Part shown: piece by piece, positions 45,986 through 57,631 of the stretch
Position numbering within the stretch: position 1 is the first letter of the stretch
Layout: each line of letters starts with the position of its first letter
Assembly (NCBI GenBank): GCA_963576565.1
Contig: OY755045.1
Coordinates: 43,418,409 to 43,482,408 of the forward strand
DNA: 64,000 nucleotides
Direction: 5' to 3'
Source: Aspidapion aeneum
Taxonomy: Eukaryota > Arthropoda > Insecta > Coleoptera > Brentidae
Made by a program: the position numbers and the translations under genes
Notes under the pieces: generated by a model
What the model was told of the DNA's origin: nothing
Database searches by the model: none
What the model saw: only the letters and a program-made list of their open reading frames with translations

Positions 45986-46245
45986 GAGCAGAAGAAGAGG
46001 CATACAAAACTGGTCAGGGAACCAAGCGGTCCTTAAGGAAATTATAAAATTACACGGTCACTTCACCAAGTAGAGCTGAGTTGTAAGGGGACCGAATGAC
46101 TTTTCTAGCATGCAGGGGCCCTTGTTTACTATACAGACGGGTCTAGGATTACCGGAAAATATAGGACCGATGCAGATGTGTACTAGGAGAAAGCTAAGGA
46201 GTTATTATCTTAAGTCAGCCTTCGACGATTAGAGCTGCTGTTAAA
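45986..46245 (+). pseudogene. LINE RNase H remnant
   Basis: Reads NWSGNQAVLKEIIKLHGH, then in another frame VYYTDGSRITGKYRTDA followed by a stop. YTDGS is the first RNase H motif. The later motifs are missing. Confidence 0.6.
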
Positions 46246-47514
46246 TAAAAATAACAAAAGAAGAGGAATTTTGAGAATAATTGACAAGTGGCTGTTTTAT
46301 TTTATAAATATAAAATTGTTACAAAAAGTGCGCTTGATTTTGCCAATAAATTATTTCTTCCTTTTTTAGCAATTTTAATAGTACCAAAAAGGTAAAATTA
46401 ATCATCAGAAAATACTAGACTCAATTTAACAGCTGATTCCAACCTACAAAAATACTAATTGCTAGTGTTCCAATTGCTTTACGAAAACCAAAATATGATT
46501 TTATTGAAAACATAATTTAGTTCAACACAAAAACATACTAAATATTTAGCGAAAAGGAATCAGCACCACTTGCTGGTCGATTAATTTCCCCTCGGTAAAA
46601 ATAATAGTGTTCAATCTTCGAACATTGAAAAATTTAAACAATGTACTTCGATGATTACCTGCCAAGTGACTTGCATCACGGCGCCAAACGGCACAGCGAT
46701 GACTTGTGTTGTGAACATCATCGTGATGTGCGAAGCACTACATATTATGCATTTCATTCTTCATTTTTATGATTGCTGAGTGATTGATGTTTATTAAAAA
46801 AGATCTTGGGAAACATTATTTCTAGAATACACCAAAATATCTCACTCTCTCGATGTCTATCTTTATCAATACTTTTCTCGATGTCTATCTTTATCAATAT
46901 TTTTTATTTATCTCTCGCTGATTCTTTACCTGCCTCTTTAGCTTTATCTCTCCATTTTCTTTATGTCTATCATTTTCTTTAATTCTCGCTTTCTCTTTTT
47001 ATTTCTCTCCTTCTTGTAAAATTCTCTTTTTAGAATTCAACAAGCTAACAGATTTTTTTTAAATGTCGATTTTCCAAAAAACTCGAAAAGGTCATCGCCA
47101 AGCTCGATTGTTTTATTTTATTCGGAGAGCGTAGAAATGCTACTATCATGCTCATTTAAACTTTTATTTAACAATAACAAAGTTAACAATGGTGGACACT
47201 TAATTTGAAACTGCCTTCATAATGCTTTTTCTTTACATCTTATATGAATAAATTTTAAAATATATTATCAAATTTGTCTTCCATGCTACAAGAACATACT
47301 GATACTTCTTATTCTTCAAATAGCAATACAACCACTGGTGATTCTTCGCCACCGTATTTCTGTATTCTTGATGTCATCTTCGATATCGTCTATCCACCTT
47401 TTTCGTCGCCTCCCTCTTTCCCTCTTACTCTCCTAGCTATTAGCTGTTCTAATTTATAATTCATCTGTATCTGCCAATAACCATTCATCTAGGCCAAATA
47501 ATTTGCAATTGCAC
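46246..47514. other. No confirmed gene; short exon-like stretch at 46645-46740
   Basis: Mostly AT-rich. At 46640-46745 a GC-richer stretch is open on both strands. On the minus strand it runs ATGATG...TGGCAG and ends at a donor-like gtaatc, which is weak. At 46852-46910 a 28-bp unit (tcgatgtctatctttatcaa) is duplicated. Confidence 0.3.
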
Positions 47515-49108
47515 TGTCTTGGTGGGGGATAATTCGTCGTTCGGGGTTCGTTTTTCGAAGCTCAACGATGCCATTCGGCAAACAAATAGTGATGTGCCAA
47601 TCAGCAGTAGCAGCCCTTTGATTTTCCAGATGACTTTTTGCTACATGACCGGCGGTTGAGACAAATGTCACGACCATCTTTGTGGATATTTTGAGAACCG
47701 ATGAGTTTTGTTGAATTTTCTTCATCTTGGAACACCCCAACAGGCGACTGACGTTTATTTTCGGATGCATATGAGTAAATGTAAATGTAAATGTAAATGT
47801 AAATGTAAATGTAAATGTAAATGTAAATGTAAACGTAAAGGTAAACGTAAACGTAAACGTAAACGTAAACGTAAACGTAAACGTAAACGTAAAGGTAAAT
47901 GTAAATGTAAATGTAAATGTAAATGTAAATGTAAATGCAAATGCAAATGCAAATGTAAATGTAAATGTAAATGTAAATGTAAATGTAAATGTAAATGTAA
48001 ATGTAAATGTAAATGTAAATGTAAATGTAAATGTAAATGTAAATGTAAATGTAAATGTAAATGTAAATGTAAATGTAAATGTAAATGTAAATGTAAATGT
48101 AAATGTAAATGTAAATGTAAATGTAAATGTAAATGTAAATGTAAATGTAAATGTAAATGTAAATGTAAATGTAAATGTAAATGTAAATGTAAATGTAAAT
48201 GTAAATGTAAATGTAAATGTAAATGTAAATGTAAATGTAAATGTAAATGTAAATGTAAATGTAAATGTAAATGTAAATGTAAATGTAAATGTAAATGTAA
48301 ATGTAAATGTAAATGTAAATGTAAATGTAAATGTAAATGTAAATGTAAATGTAAATGTATATATTACTAGTTGTGTTACAGTATCAAAACTAATTAAAAT
48401 CTAAATCTAATACAGATACCCATCAGGGTGTGGAACTTGTCAAGTATAAAAAAACTAAATTCTAACACAAATCTTATCACAATCGAGTATAAAACGAAGA
48501 ACTTTTATTTTTATTATTATTTTTTTTTTTTTTTTGGTAAAATTATAATTCATCAGTTTCTTTCTGTTCTTTGGTTAACAGATGCGGTACCCATGAGAAA
48601 CTAATTTTCTTACCCCTAATTCTTCATGCAAAATTTTTTGAATTGAGGTCTTTGAACTCCCCAATCAAGCCTCGATCTCGCGATATGTCACATGCCGATC
48701 TTCCTTGATGAGCATGCGGACAGCATCGAAGTTTTCCTGGGTGACAGCCGTTTTTGGTGCACCTGGCATTAGATCATCGTTAAGGCTAATCCGTCGACGC
48801 TTGAATTCTCCATACCAACGAGAAACTGTCGACTAATGTGGTCCTTCATTACCGAAAACAAAAATGAATACAGCAAGGCATTCTTGTTGAAATAATTTCC
48901 TTCGAAAGTTTTAAAAAATTATAGCCCGAAAATGTTCTCGATTATATTCCATTTTTAGACTGATTTGTTAACTTAAAAAAATTACTGTAGCTATAAAACT
49001 ATATGCATCTCACAGGTTAGGTAAAGATTTAGGTTAAGTTTTAGCAATGACATTCGATCAGTGTCGCCTTCTATGTTCCTATATGCAAAATATTAAAAAC
49101 AGCCCTCG
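47515..49108 (-). pseudogene. Mariner transposase, copy 2 (interrupted by microsatellite)
   Basis: The 5' terminal repeat end cagccctcg lies near 49108 and the start codon near 48952. The N-terminus MEYNREHFRAII is followed by stops. ENFDAVRMLIKEDRHVTY and TSIQKILHEE show the linker and HTH region that copy 1 lacks. After a roughly 780-bp interruption (TAAATG array plus 48359-48555) the catalytic half resumes: SAGHVAK-like, [11 protein letters not shown] with the first Asp, and ERRIIPHQDS with the second Asp. It ends abruptly at 47515 before the third Asp. The 5' leader matches copy 3 closely (tatgttcctatatgcaaaat inverted), so copies 2 and 3 are the closest pair. Confidence 0.85.
47773..48358 (+). 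repeat. (TAAATG)n microsatellite, ~97 copies
   Basis: A 586-bp hexanucleotide array. A variant block at 47832-47897 is made of taaacg and taaagg, and a few taaatgc-type changes follow near 47935-47955. The rest is uniform. The long Cys-Lys (plus strand) and His-Leu (minus strand) open frames are artefacts. It begins exactly at the mariner sequence catatgagtaaat, the likely seed. Confidence 0.98.
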
Positions 49109-49504
49109 AAAAATAAACATTTCCACTTGCTTGAAACTATAACCAAGTACCTGAAAATTATTATAATCATATCTCTCGTTGTTTTTTTGAGAAGTTACAT
49201 ATCAATATAGTTAAATTACTAGGAATAGACATACGTATTAATTAAGTCCTATTGTAGCAGTTTATTTGTTTACCGATCGAGGACATGCAGTAATTAACTA
49301 TTGATTAGCTGATGAGAACATGGTTTAAATTAATAAAGCATTAGTTTAAACTGCCCACGTAAGAAATCCCAAACCTATCAATTCCCGACCCATTCAAGAA
49401 ATGCTTAAAAACATAATGTTACCTCACACGTCTTGAGGCCGCTTGATATGGAGCAATAGAATATGCACTGAATTGACAAGGTCAAAAGGTTGCAAACAAT
49501 TACG
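49109..49504. other. No feature recognised
   Basis: AT-rich DNA between the mariner and a LINE 3' end. Confidence 0.35.
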
Positions 49505-50475
49505 ATGATGATTGATGATTACTCATATGTGAGTGGGCCTTGCAGCCCTTCCACTGCGCTCACTAGTGGGTCTATTGTTGCTCACTTTTGAGTGGTTTTT
49601 AACCACTGTATGCCTAATCCTCCATAAAGGTTAGCTATCAGTTTGGGTGAGACACTGTTCAGAGATTACCGAAAGTGTTTTGAAGTAAACGTGCAATAGC
49701 CGGACATTCGCACAGTACATGTCTAACTGTTTCGTGATCCTACATACAGAGTCTACATTCGGTCTCTTCTGTTATTCCCATTCTCCGAATGGGTACTCTT
49801 AGTCCACAGTGACTGGCTCTCTTTTGACAAGGTCCTTTAATGAACTCTTTAGAGTGAGCCAGTTTTGTTATATTTATCCAGTATTGTTGGAAGCTTTTCT
49901 CCATCTATTTCAATATGGTAAATTTAGCAGCATTGTATGATATCCCCAAGGCTCGTTCGGGGCTGGAAATTCGGCAGATGCCGCTTCCCTTGCTGCTTGG
50001 TCTGCGGCCCCATTTCCCTCGTGCCGAGAATGTCCTGGTATCCATACTAATGACACATTGTTAGCGCTACCAAGCGCATTCAGCGAATCCCTGCAGCTCC
50101 TCACGGTTCTCGATCTGACCGTATAGGAATCAAGCGCTCTCAAGGCTGCTTGACTGCCGGAGAAGATTTTTATTGTCCTGTTGGTCCATTCGTGGTCAGT
50201 AATCCACCGGGCACAAAGTTCAATGGCTACGAGTTCGACCTGAAATATAGAAGCCAATTGGCCGAGACTATGTTGAATTTTCTTGGATACTAACAACTCC
50301 AGATCCAACGCCTGAAGGCATTTTGGGTCCGTCGGTATACCAGAAGCTATCCTATCCTGTTCTTTAACCAGCAAACAACCATCTTGCAGGTCAATTTACA
50401 TGTTGCAAGTCAGTGACGACTGGCCCAATGACGCAGGTGAAGCGCTGTTTCATCTCTTTTTTCCAGACTAAATAT
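49505..50475 (-). pseudogene. LINE ORF2 end: RNase H and CCHC finger
   Basis: Minus strand. WYTDGPKMPSGVGSGVV (first RNase H motif, YTDG) lies near 50340-50290. After a frameshift the long frame carries FQVELVAIELCARW (catalytic Glu), FSGSQAALRAL (where Asp is normally found before SQAAL but Gly is present), VSLVWIPGHSRHEGNGAAD (the His and last Asp). Farther on, EETECRLCM, a stop, then DHETVRHVLCECPAIARLL is a C-terminal CCHC finger. The 3' end runs into gatgattgatgatt-type simple sequence at 49507-49525, a typical LINE tail. R1/Jockey-group ORF2 is the best fit. The lost Asp, the frameshift and 5' truncation make it inactive. Confidence 0.8.
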
Positions 50476-51017
50476 AATAATCTAAGAATCTAAGACAAGA
50501 CAAAAAATTGAAAATCGGAGCCGCGCCGCGTCCGCAAAACCGAACGAGCGGTTGATCACCTTATAACCTATTAACCGATAAATAACCGTGAGCTTTCCCC
50601 GTCGCGGATTCTGTGCGGGCCCAGCGTACAGACAAGCATTGTTGAAGTGATTTTTGTTTTTCGTTCGCCTGTGTCTACTCGATATGCCGCGGAGTAAAGG
50701 CGTCCATTAGTTGTCATGACAACGTCGCATGCTTTGGCAGGACAAAGAATCAGGTGTTGCCTGCATATATCATTGAAATAGTGTCCGGATACCGGCGTAT
50801 TAATTAAATTCGGTTCTGATTCGGATTTTATTTTAATCATTTTGCACAATGTTCCCTGTGTACGATGCAGTGTGTGTCTTATTGGAAAAACCGTTTTCGA
50901 GGTAAAACGAATATGACAAATGATGACGTTTTGAACTCTGAAAAGCCGTCCCCCATATTGAACATAAATAAACCGGCTAAGGTTAATAGTTCAGGCAAGA
51001 TTCGGGAAAATCCACTT
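50476..51017. other. GC-richer stretch, unidentified
   Basis: 50510-50760 is markedly GC- and CpG-rich (gccgcgccgcgtccg, gatatgccgcgg). A 92-codon minus-strand frame (50571-50849) starts with ATG and ends in TAA near 50571. I cannot match it to any family. It could be a host first exon or regulatory patch. Confidence 0.3.
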
Positions 51018-51909
51018 TCTAGAAGCATTTTATATTACTTTTTTGCAAATGGGCAATTCCCCCTATTTTGACCCCGCTGAATCCGAATATCCCTGTTGCC
51101 AACTCGAAATATTGATAGGTGCTGAGATATTCAAGATGGCGGCCAAAATGGCAGCGGAATTTTAAATTGCCGCTGGAAAGCCCAAATTGTAACAGGTGTA
51201 CATTCAAAATATATATTTGTATAATTAAAAAATAATAACATATTATTTTTTTCTAATGGCTGCAAAAACCTCCAAAAACCCTTCCAGACCCCCCAAAATC
51301 TGAAAGTTTGAGGTTTTTTCAAATATTCTTAAAAATTAAGCTTCTAAGAGAAAAATGTATAATATACTTTATTGTAGACAATAAAATTCCCTTTTCAACA
51401 TGATATAACTTAATAAAGTTAGACTAATAACAAGCTCTCCAGCGGCGTCCGTTAATTGACGTATTTAAAAAAAGTTGAAAAAATACCTATGTTTTTTCCA
51501 AGATTAATTTAATTTTTAAAAAAACTAATATCTGTAGAAAACCATGTATTACATTTTGGTATACTCAATAAAATTTCCTTCAAAATGACGTACAATATGA
51601 TTAAATCGGTTTTATAAATAAAAGTTCAAGGGCATCCGTAAATTAAATTAATTTTTGTTACAAGTTTTATCTAATTTTCAACAAATCATTTAAAAAAACA
51701 TGTTTTTCATACCTTTTACTCAATTTTCTTAAAAACCAAGCTCTTTATCAAACAATAAAATTTCCTTTTAAACGATGTATAACAAAGTGGAAGTTATTTT
51801 ATATTTACCGCTCCAGTGGTGTTCTTAATTTAAAGAAATTATTTAAGATCAATCCAAACTAATCAATTTTGTGTCTTATTAGCTTTTCGGTGGATAATAA
51901 AGAGCGGCA

Positions 51910-52075
51910 GATAAAAGGTCGAAAGTACAAAAGGTCGAAAGTACAAAGGGTCGAAAAAATAAGGTCGAAAGTACAAAAGGTCGAAAATACAAAAGGTCGA
52001 AAGTACAAAAGGTCGAAAGTACAAAAGATCAAAAAACAAAAGGGCGAAAGTTCAAAAGGTCGAAAGTATGAGTAC
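51910..52075 (+). repeat. 16-bp tandem repeat GGTCGAAAGTACAAAA
   Basis: About ten copies of ggtcgaaagtacaaaa with small changes (gggtcgaaaaaataa, agatcaaaaaacaaaa). The 81-codon open frame across it is an artefact of the repeat. Confidence 0.9.
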
Positions 52076-52099
52076 CTAATTATGATTATGCCCCCCCTC

Positions 52100-52550
52100 C
52101 AAACCGTTGCATAAGATTCACCACTTTATTTGTAGTTCCATATGCTTAAAAAAATAACCAAAAACACCTGTGTCAAAGTTACTATTGTTACTTTCTCCAC
52201 AAAAATATTGCTTAGGGGGGGGCCATGGCCCCTATGCCCCCTCCCCTTATAACCACCGGTGTTTTTTTGCTTTAAAGAACTTATTTAGATAAATCAAAAT
52301 ATCTAATCTAATCAAAAAAACAGTTTATTTTAATTTGGAAACATTTTATTTTAGTAGGTATAAATTACGAACCTTTTTGAAGTATTTATCATAACATTAA
52401 CCTCACTTTGTAATATATCATTAAAAAAGAAATTGTCTTATCCTCAATAAAGAATAAAGGCACATTTTTTTCTGAAAATCTATTTAAATATGCAAGAGAA
52501 ACTGATTATTTCAGTTATTTTTGAAAAATGAAGCTGTTGGATACCAAGAT
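52100..52550. other. Interior of foldback element, no gene seen
   Basis: AT-rich with a G-run/C-run patch at 52210-52250. Nothing recognised. Confidence 0.35.
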
Positions 52551-52559
52551 AATAGAAAT

Positions 52560-54470
52560 AACACGAAGATGTGGTGGACGGACAAAACACAAGAAATGGT
52601 CAAAGAGAAAAAACGCACATACTTGAAATAGCTCAGTACTAAAGAGCAAAGAGACCTAGAAATCTACAGGGAAACCAGAAGACAGCTAAGAAATTTGATA
52701 CGCACAGAAAAAAATTTAATGTTCGAGCGCAAGTGCCACGACATAAATACACACGTAGGAGGTAGGCAGAGTTCTGAAGTATGGAAATTCATTTCTACAG
52801 TAAAAAATCCAACAAAAGAAAAAGTAAACATTCAGATAATCAAACCAGAACAATGGACAGAACACTACAAGGGACTGCTGCAGGAGACGAGACCCGAATA
52901 TATGGCAGCCTCTCCGAGGAGAGACATAGAAGTACATGGAGAGGAAGTAATCATCGAAAAAGAAATGATAAAGAATAATATTAAAAAGATTAAATCCGGA
53001 AAAGTTAGCGGACCTGGGGGAATATATGCTGAAATGCTTAAATATGGATCAGAGAAACTACTCGAAAATCTCACATATATTATCAATCAATGCATAAACG
53101 GACATCCAGTACCTAATGATTGGAAAATTGCATTTATATCCTCAATACATAAAAAAGGAAACAAGCTGGATTGCAACAATTACAGAGGAATTTCAGTAAC
53201 CAGTACTCTAAGTAGATTGTACGGTAGTATTCTTAGAGATCTAATAGAGAATGATTTTCATGAACAAGAAGAAGAAGAGCAAAGTGGGTTTCGCGCAGGC
53301 AGATCTTGTAGTGATAATGTTTTTTGTCTTAAACAAGTAATTGAGAAAAGGAGCGCCAGAAATATAGAGACTCGTGTTACCTTTGTGGACCTACAAAAAG
53401 CATATGATACCGTTCCAGTAGAAAAATTATGGACAGTGTTAGAGCAAACTAATATCAATCATACATACATAAAAGCGATAAAAGAACTACACAAAGGGTC
53501 AAAATCTAAAATTAAAATTGAAAATCGACTTTCAAAAGAATTCCTGGTAACAAAAGGCTTAAGACAGGGATGTTGTATCTCTCCAACTCTTTTTAAAATA
53601 TATATCGCGGTAGCTCTAAAAAACTGGAAACGTAAAGTGCACGGCATGGGAATACAACTTAACGACCGATTTACCATATACACACTACAGTTTGCTGACG
53701 ACCAAGTAATTGTGGCTAATGATAAAGAAGACATGGAGTATATGATGAGAAAGTTAACAGAAGAATACCAAAAGTAGGGATTAACAGTGAACATGGACAA
53801 GACACAGTACTTATGTATTGGAAACGAATCCAGTGAGTTAGTACTAGAAAATGGACAAACAATATCTCCATGGAATGAGTATGTATACTTGGGTGTCACC
53901 TTTGATAAGACAGGAACAGACTGTAAAGAATTGGAAAAAAGAATAGCAAAAGCAAAAAAGGTTATTGGATGTCTTAACAGTATTTTATGGAGCAGAGAAA
54001 TAAAAAACAATGTAAAATTTAACATATATGAAACAATGGTGAAAAGCACGCTGTTGTATGGAAAAGAGACTTGCCGCGTAACAGAAAAATACAAAACAAA
54101 AATGGAAAGTGTCGAAATGGATGCAATAAGAAGATCAATGAGAATATCTAGAATAGATCACATAAGAAATGAGATCATAAAAGAAAGAATGGGAATCGAG
54201 GGAAGCATAACGGATGACATTACTAAAAGGCAACTGATATGGTACGGCCATGTACAACGGATGGACGACGAAAGATTACCAAAGCAGGTCCTAGAATGGC
54301 AACCAATAGGGCGCAGAAAAAGAGGGCGTCCTAAACTAGAATGGCAAGTCAATCCAAAGATCAATGAGTCAAAAAAATCTGACAGAAGATGACTGTCAGG
54401 ATCGAAGGAGGTGGAGAATAGGCGTCGGACAACGTAGAAAAACGTTCTAAACCGACATAGTAGTAGTATT
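52560..54470 (+). pseudogene. 5'-truncated LINE reverse transcriptase (RTE/Jockey-like), copy 1
   Basis: In one frame from about 52560 to 54392, broken only by TAG codons at about 52630 (after KKRTYLK) and 53775-53777 (after EEYQK). RT blocks are SGPGGIYAEMLKYG-like, FISSIHKKGNKLDCNNYRGI, GFRAGRSCSDN, FVDLQKAYDTVP, GLRQGCCISPTLF and the catalytic FADD at residues 333-336 of the open frame starting at 52695. The C-terminal part follows with LTVNMDKTQY, EYVYLGVTFDK, STLLYGKET, IWYGHVQRMDD and GRRKRGRPKLEW. There is no endonuclease domain, so it is truncated. The 3' tail ends in tagtagtag near 54460. Both stops fall where related proteins have Trp. The RT residues are otherwise intact. Confidence 0.88.
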
Positions 54471-54952
54471 TTTGAAAATAAGTTTATATTAGTACGCCCC
54501 TGAAGCCTTAAATATGGCAACAACCCGACATTTTAATAAAGTTTTTAAAAGAAAATGTTATGTTCTGCAATAAAGTATACTACATATTTTTTCCTAAAAA
54601 GTGTAGTTTTTGAGAAAATTTTGAAAAACCTATAATAAACATGCTTTTTCTAAATAATCCCAATATACGTACGCCACTGAAAAGCTACTTGCTTTTCCTA
54701 ACCTTATTCACCATAAATCGTTGGAAAGGGAATTTTATTCTCCACAAAAAACTGTTCTTTGCAATTTTTGATAAAAAGGTTAGTTTTCGAGAAAATTGCA
54801 TAAAACTGAAAAAAACAGGTTTTTGGGAGTTTGGGGGGATTTTCTCCGTCCCTGTCTATTTTTTGAGTTAGCAACAGAGATATTCGGATTCAGCGGGGTC
54901 AAATTAGGGGGAAATGGTCTGTTGCCAAAAAGTAATATGATTTGCTTCTAGA

Positions 54953-56552
54953 CCGAAAACTATAAAGAAAAAGTGTACATTCAACATTTTCAAGCATGGT
55001 ACAAAAATTTTAAGGATAGACGAATTTCCCTCACATACAAGCAGTAACATTTAAATTAAATTGCAACTGCATCATCGTAAACCTACTACCTAGGTACCTG
55101 ATTTCGCTGATTTTACTGAATTTAGGTACGTACTCGTAGGTTTTTTATAGTCCGGTTACTTTCTAGTCACACTTCCATATTTTCCAATTCAAATTAAAGA
55201 CACGTTAGATTTTTTTAATGTAATTATCATATTTCTTTTCTTCTCTTCTTTTAAACTTCGTTGGCCTTTACTCTTCGATGGCTTCGTTTTAGCGACCTCA
55301 CAGTCCACGTCGTGATCGATCAATCATCATTTTTTCATCGAAGAAACTTAATAGCATTCGCCACGCTTATTATTTAATTTGTTCCTCCTAAGAGGGTGAA
55401 GATTCCGCTGATTCATTCACAACAAGAAGAGAAGAAAAAAAGATGAATAAGAAGGTTGTTGGGTGTCTCATTTTTTGAATGTTCAAATGGGAAATAGTAT
55501 TTTATTGTAACTGTTTTTATCCTAAAACAGTACATAAACAAGAGCACTATTTATTTTTATTTTTAAGTATGAAGAGAATGCAATGACAAATTACTCTTTT
55601 ATTACTAAGATTATTGAACTGGATACATTTATTTGACTGATGAAAACAACTGTCAAGGGCCTCTAGTGCGTACTATCTGTAGCTAAAAGCCAAACTATGA
55701 CTCCAAAAATTAAAAATTCTGTTTTTAGTGGCCTTATTATATTTCTGGTGTTTCTCAAAGAATAGAATCATAATTTCAGTTTTGTCCTGGGCAAAAGAAA
55801 CTTTTTTGAAATGCCTCCTAATAAGAAATCTGCAGTTTGGCTTTGAGGAACAAAAATGTAAAAAATGTCTACTAAAACGAACACACAGTCCCAAATATTT
55901 TTGGCCACATTTTCACACAACTATCTATCAATCAATCACCTCATAACATAGGCACCAAACAAAAATCAATTCAATTCGATACCAGTCATGATTTTTTTAT
56001 CCGCGTCGAACCACGAGTTGTAATGACTGTTAAAAGTACACCTCGTTTTCGAGATAACGTATCTTCAATTGACTAATGATCGGTCATTTAGAATGTGTCC
56101 AGTCATCCTTATTGGTTTTTATAGAAGTTTCACCCTGGGAAGTCTAACCATATCTATGTAGATGTTTATTGATTTTTTAGAGTTTAAGCTTACTTAAAAA
56201 ACGCCAGTAAGTTAATGTTTTTCCACAAACATTTTACTGCTTTTAGAAATTGTATAGGGCCAAGAAATTCCAGTTTCGATTGCTCACAGTCAGCCCAGAG
56301 ATGCTCGTTTTTGCACGGACATTTTTACCTATTCTCTCTACCTCTACTCCCTCAGTCTGGGCTTTTATTCCTTTCCTCTTCCTAGTCCAGTTTATTACCA
56401 GGTATATTTTCGGCTACTTAATTTTGTTTTGATGTCCTACATTAGCTCGTGATTAACGCCCATGATTTCTTGGTATTCTCTTTTCGTGCTCTCTGTTCTG
56501 TTCTGTGGCTTTAAAGGATTTTCTCAGCATGGACCTCTGCTCCACTTTTTTA
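54953..56552. other. No gene recognised
   Basis: AT-rich with short open frames. I see no repeat ends or RNA genes. Confidence 0.4.
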
Positions 56553-57357
56553 TACTACGACTCTGTCGGTTTAGAACGTTTTTCTACGTTGTCGGACGCC
56601 TATTCTCCACCTCCTTCGATTCTGACAATCATCTTCTGTCAGGTTTTTTTGACTCATTGATCTTTTGATTGACTGCTATTCAAGTATAGCACGCCCTCTT
56701 TTTCTCCGCCCTATTGGTTGCCATTCCAGAACCCCCTTTGGTAATCTTTCGTCGTTCATCCGTTGTACATGGCCGTACCATACCAGTTGTCTTTTAGTGA
56801 TGTCATCCGTTATGCTTTCCTCAATTTCCATTCTTTTTCTTATGACCTCAATTCTTATATGATCTGATCTGATCCATTTTTGGTTTGTATTTTTCTGTTA
56901 TGCGACAAGTCTCTATTCCTACAACAGCGTGCTTTTCACATTGTTTCATATATGTTAAATTTTACTTTATTTTTTATCTCTCTGCTCCATAAAATACCGT
57001 TAAGATATCCAATAACCTTTTTTGCTTTTACTATTCTTTTTTCCAGTTCTTTACAGTCTGTTTCTGTCTTCTAATCAAATCTAACACCCAAGTATAGATA
57101 CTCATTAACTCATTGTATGAAGATATTGTTTATCCATTGTCTAGTTCTAACTCACTTGATTCGTTTTCAATATATAATTACTGTGTCTTGTCCACGTTCA
57201 CTGTTAACCCCCACTTTTGGTATTCTTCCGTTAACTTTCTCATCATATACTCCATGTCTTTATTACCATTAGCTACAATTATTTGGTCGTCAGCAAACTG
57301 TAGTGTGTATATGGTAGAGCTACTGCGATATATATTTTAAAGAGTTGGAGACATACA
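56553..57357 (-). pseudogene. LINE, copy 2 of the 52.5-kb family (antisense, internally deleted)
   Basis: The minus strand repeats copy 1 from its RT tail (the SPTLFKIYIAVAL block at 57310-57350, then a deletion to the FADDQ block near 57290) through the RGRKRG-type C-terminus and the same 3' tail ending in gtagtataa near 56553. Shared words with copy 1 include tccatggcgag-free C-terminal blocks, gaaaaacgttctaaaccgac and cctattggttgccattc. Many indels; older or more decayed than copy 1. Confidence 0.8.
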
Positions 57358-57631
57358 ACACATACACTTTTTTTATCACTTGATATAGACATGTGAAGAT
57401 ATAAATAAATATTTTTTTGATTATTTATTTCCTACTGTTATTGCTCCAGAATCAAGTTTTATTGCGCTCCTTCAAAGCATATGATTCTAGTTTTTTAATT
57501 TTTACCTTCGTCCACCAGAACTATTTGATCACCAGTGAAACAGTAGTGTATAAAATAGAACCATTAAATGATAGTTCCACCGATATATCAGCAACGCGGA
57601 CCAAAACACGTTTTCGGTACGCATTACGTCA

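Larger units (their letters stand above)
51018..54952. mobile_element. Foldback-type element carrying a LINE insertion
   Basis: The ends tctagaagca (51018) and its complement (ending 54952) open imperfect arms of at least 90 bp (gaccccgctgaatccgaata is exact in both). Similarity continues inward through aaaatgtataatatacttta-type blocks (about 51340-51420 against 54540-54620). The left arm has internal degenerate tandem units (about 51340, 51560 and 51740, each with aataaaat(t)tcc). The interior holds a 16-bp tandem array and the LINE at 52560-54470. No target duplication was found. Confidence 0.65.

Noticed and set aside
47708..48370. Long Cys-Lys dipeptide protein (and His-Leu protein on the other strand)
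   Set aside because: Pure translation of the TAAATG hexamer array, which is open in several frames by composition only.
51869..52114. Lys/Arg/Gly-rich 81-codon protein
   Set aside because: Translation of the GGTCGAAAGTACAAAA tandem repeat.
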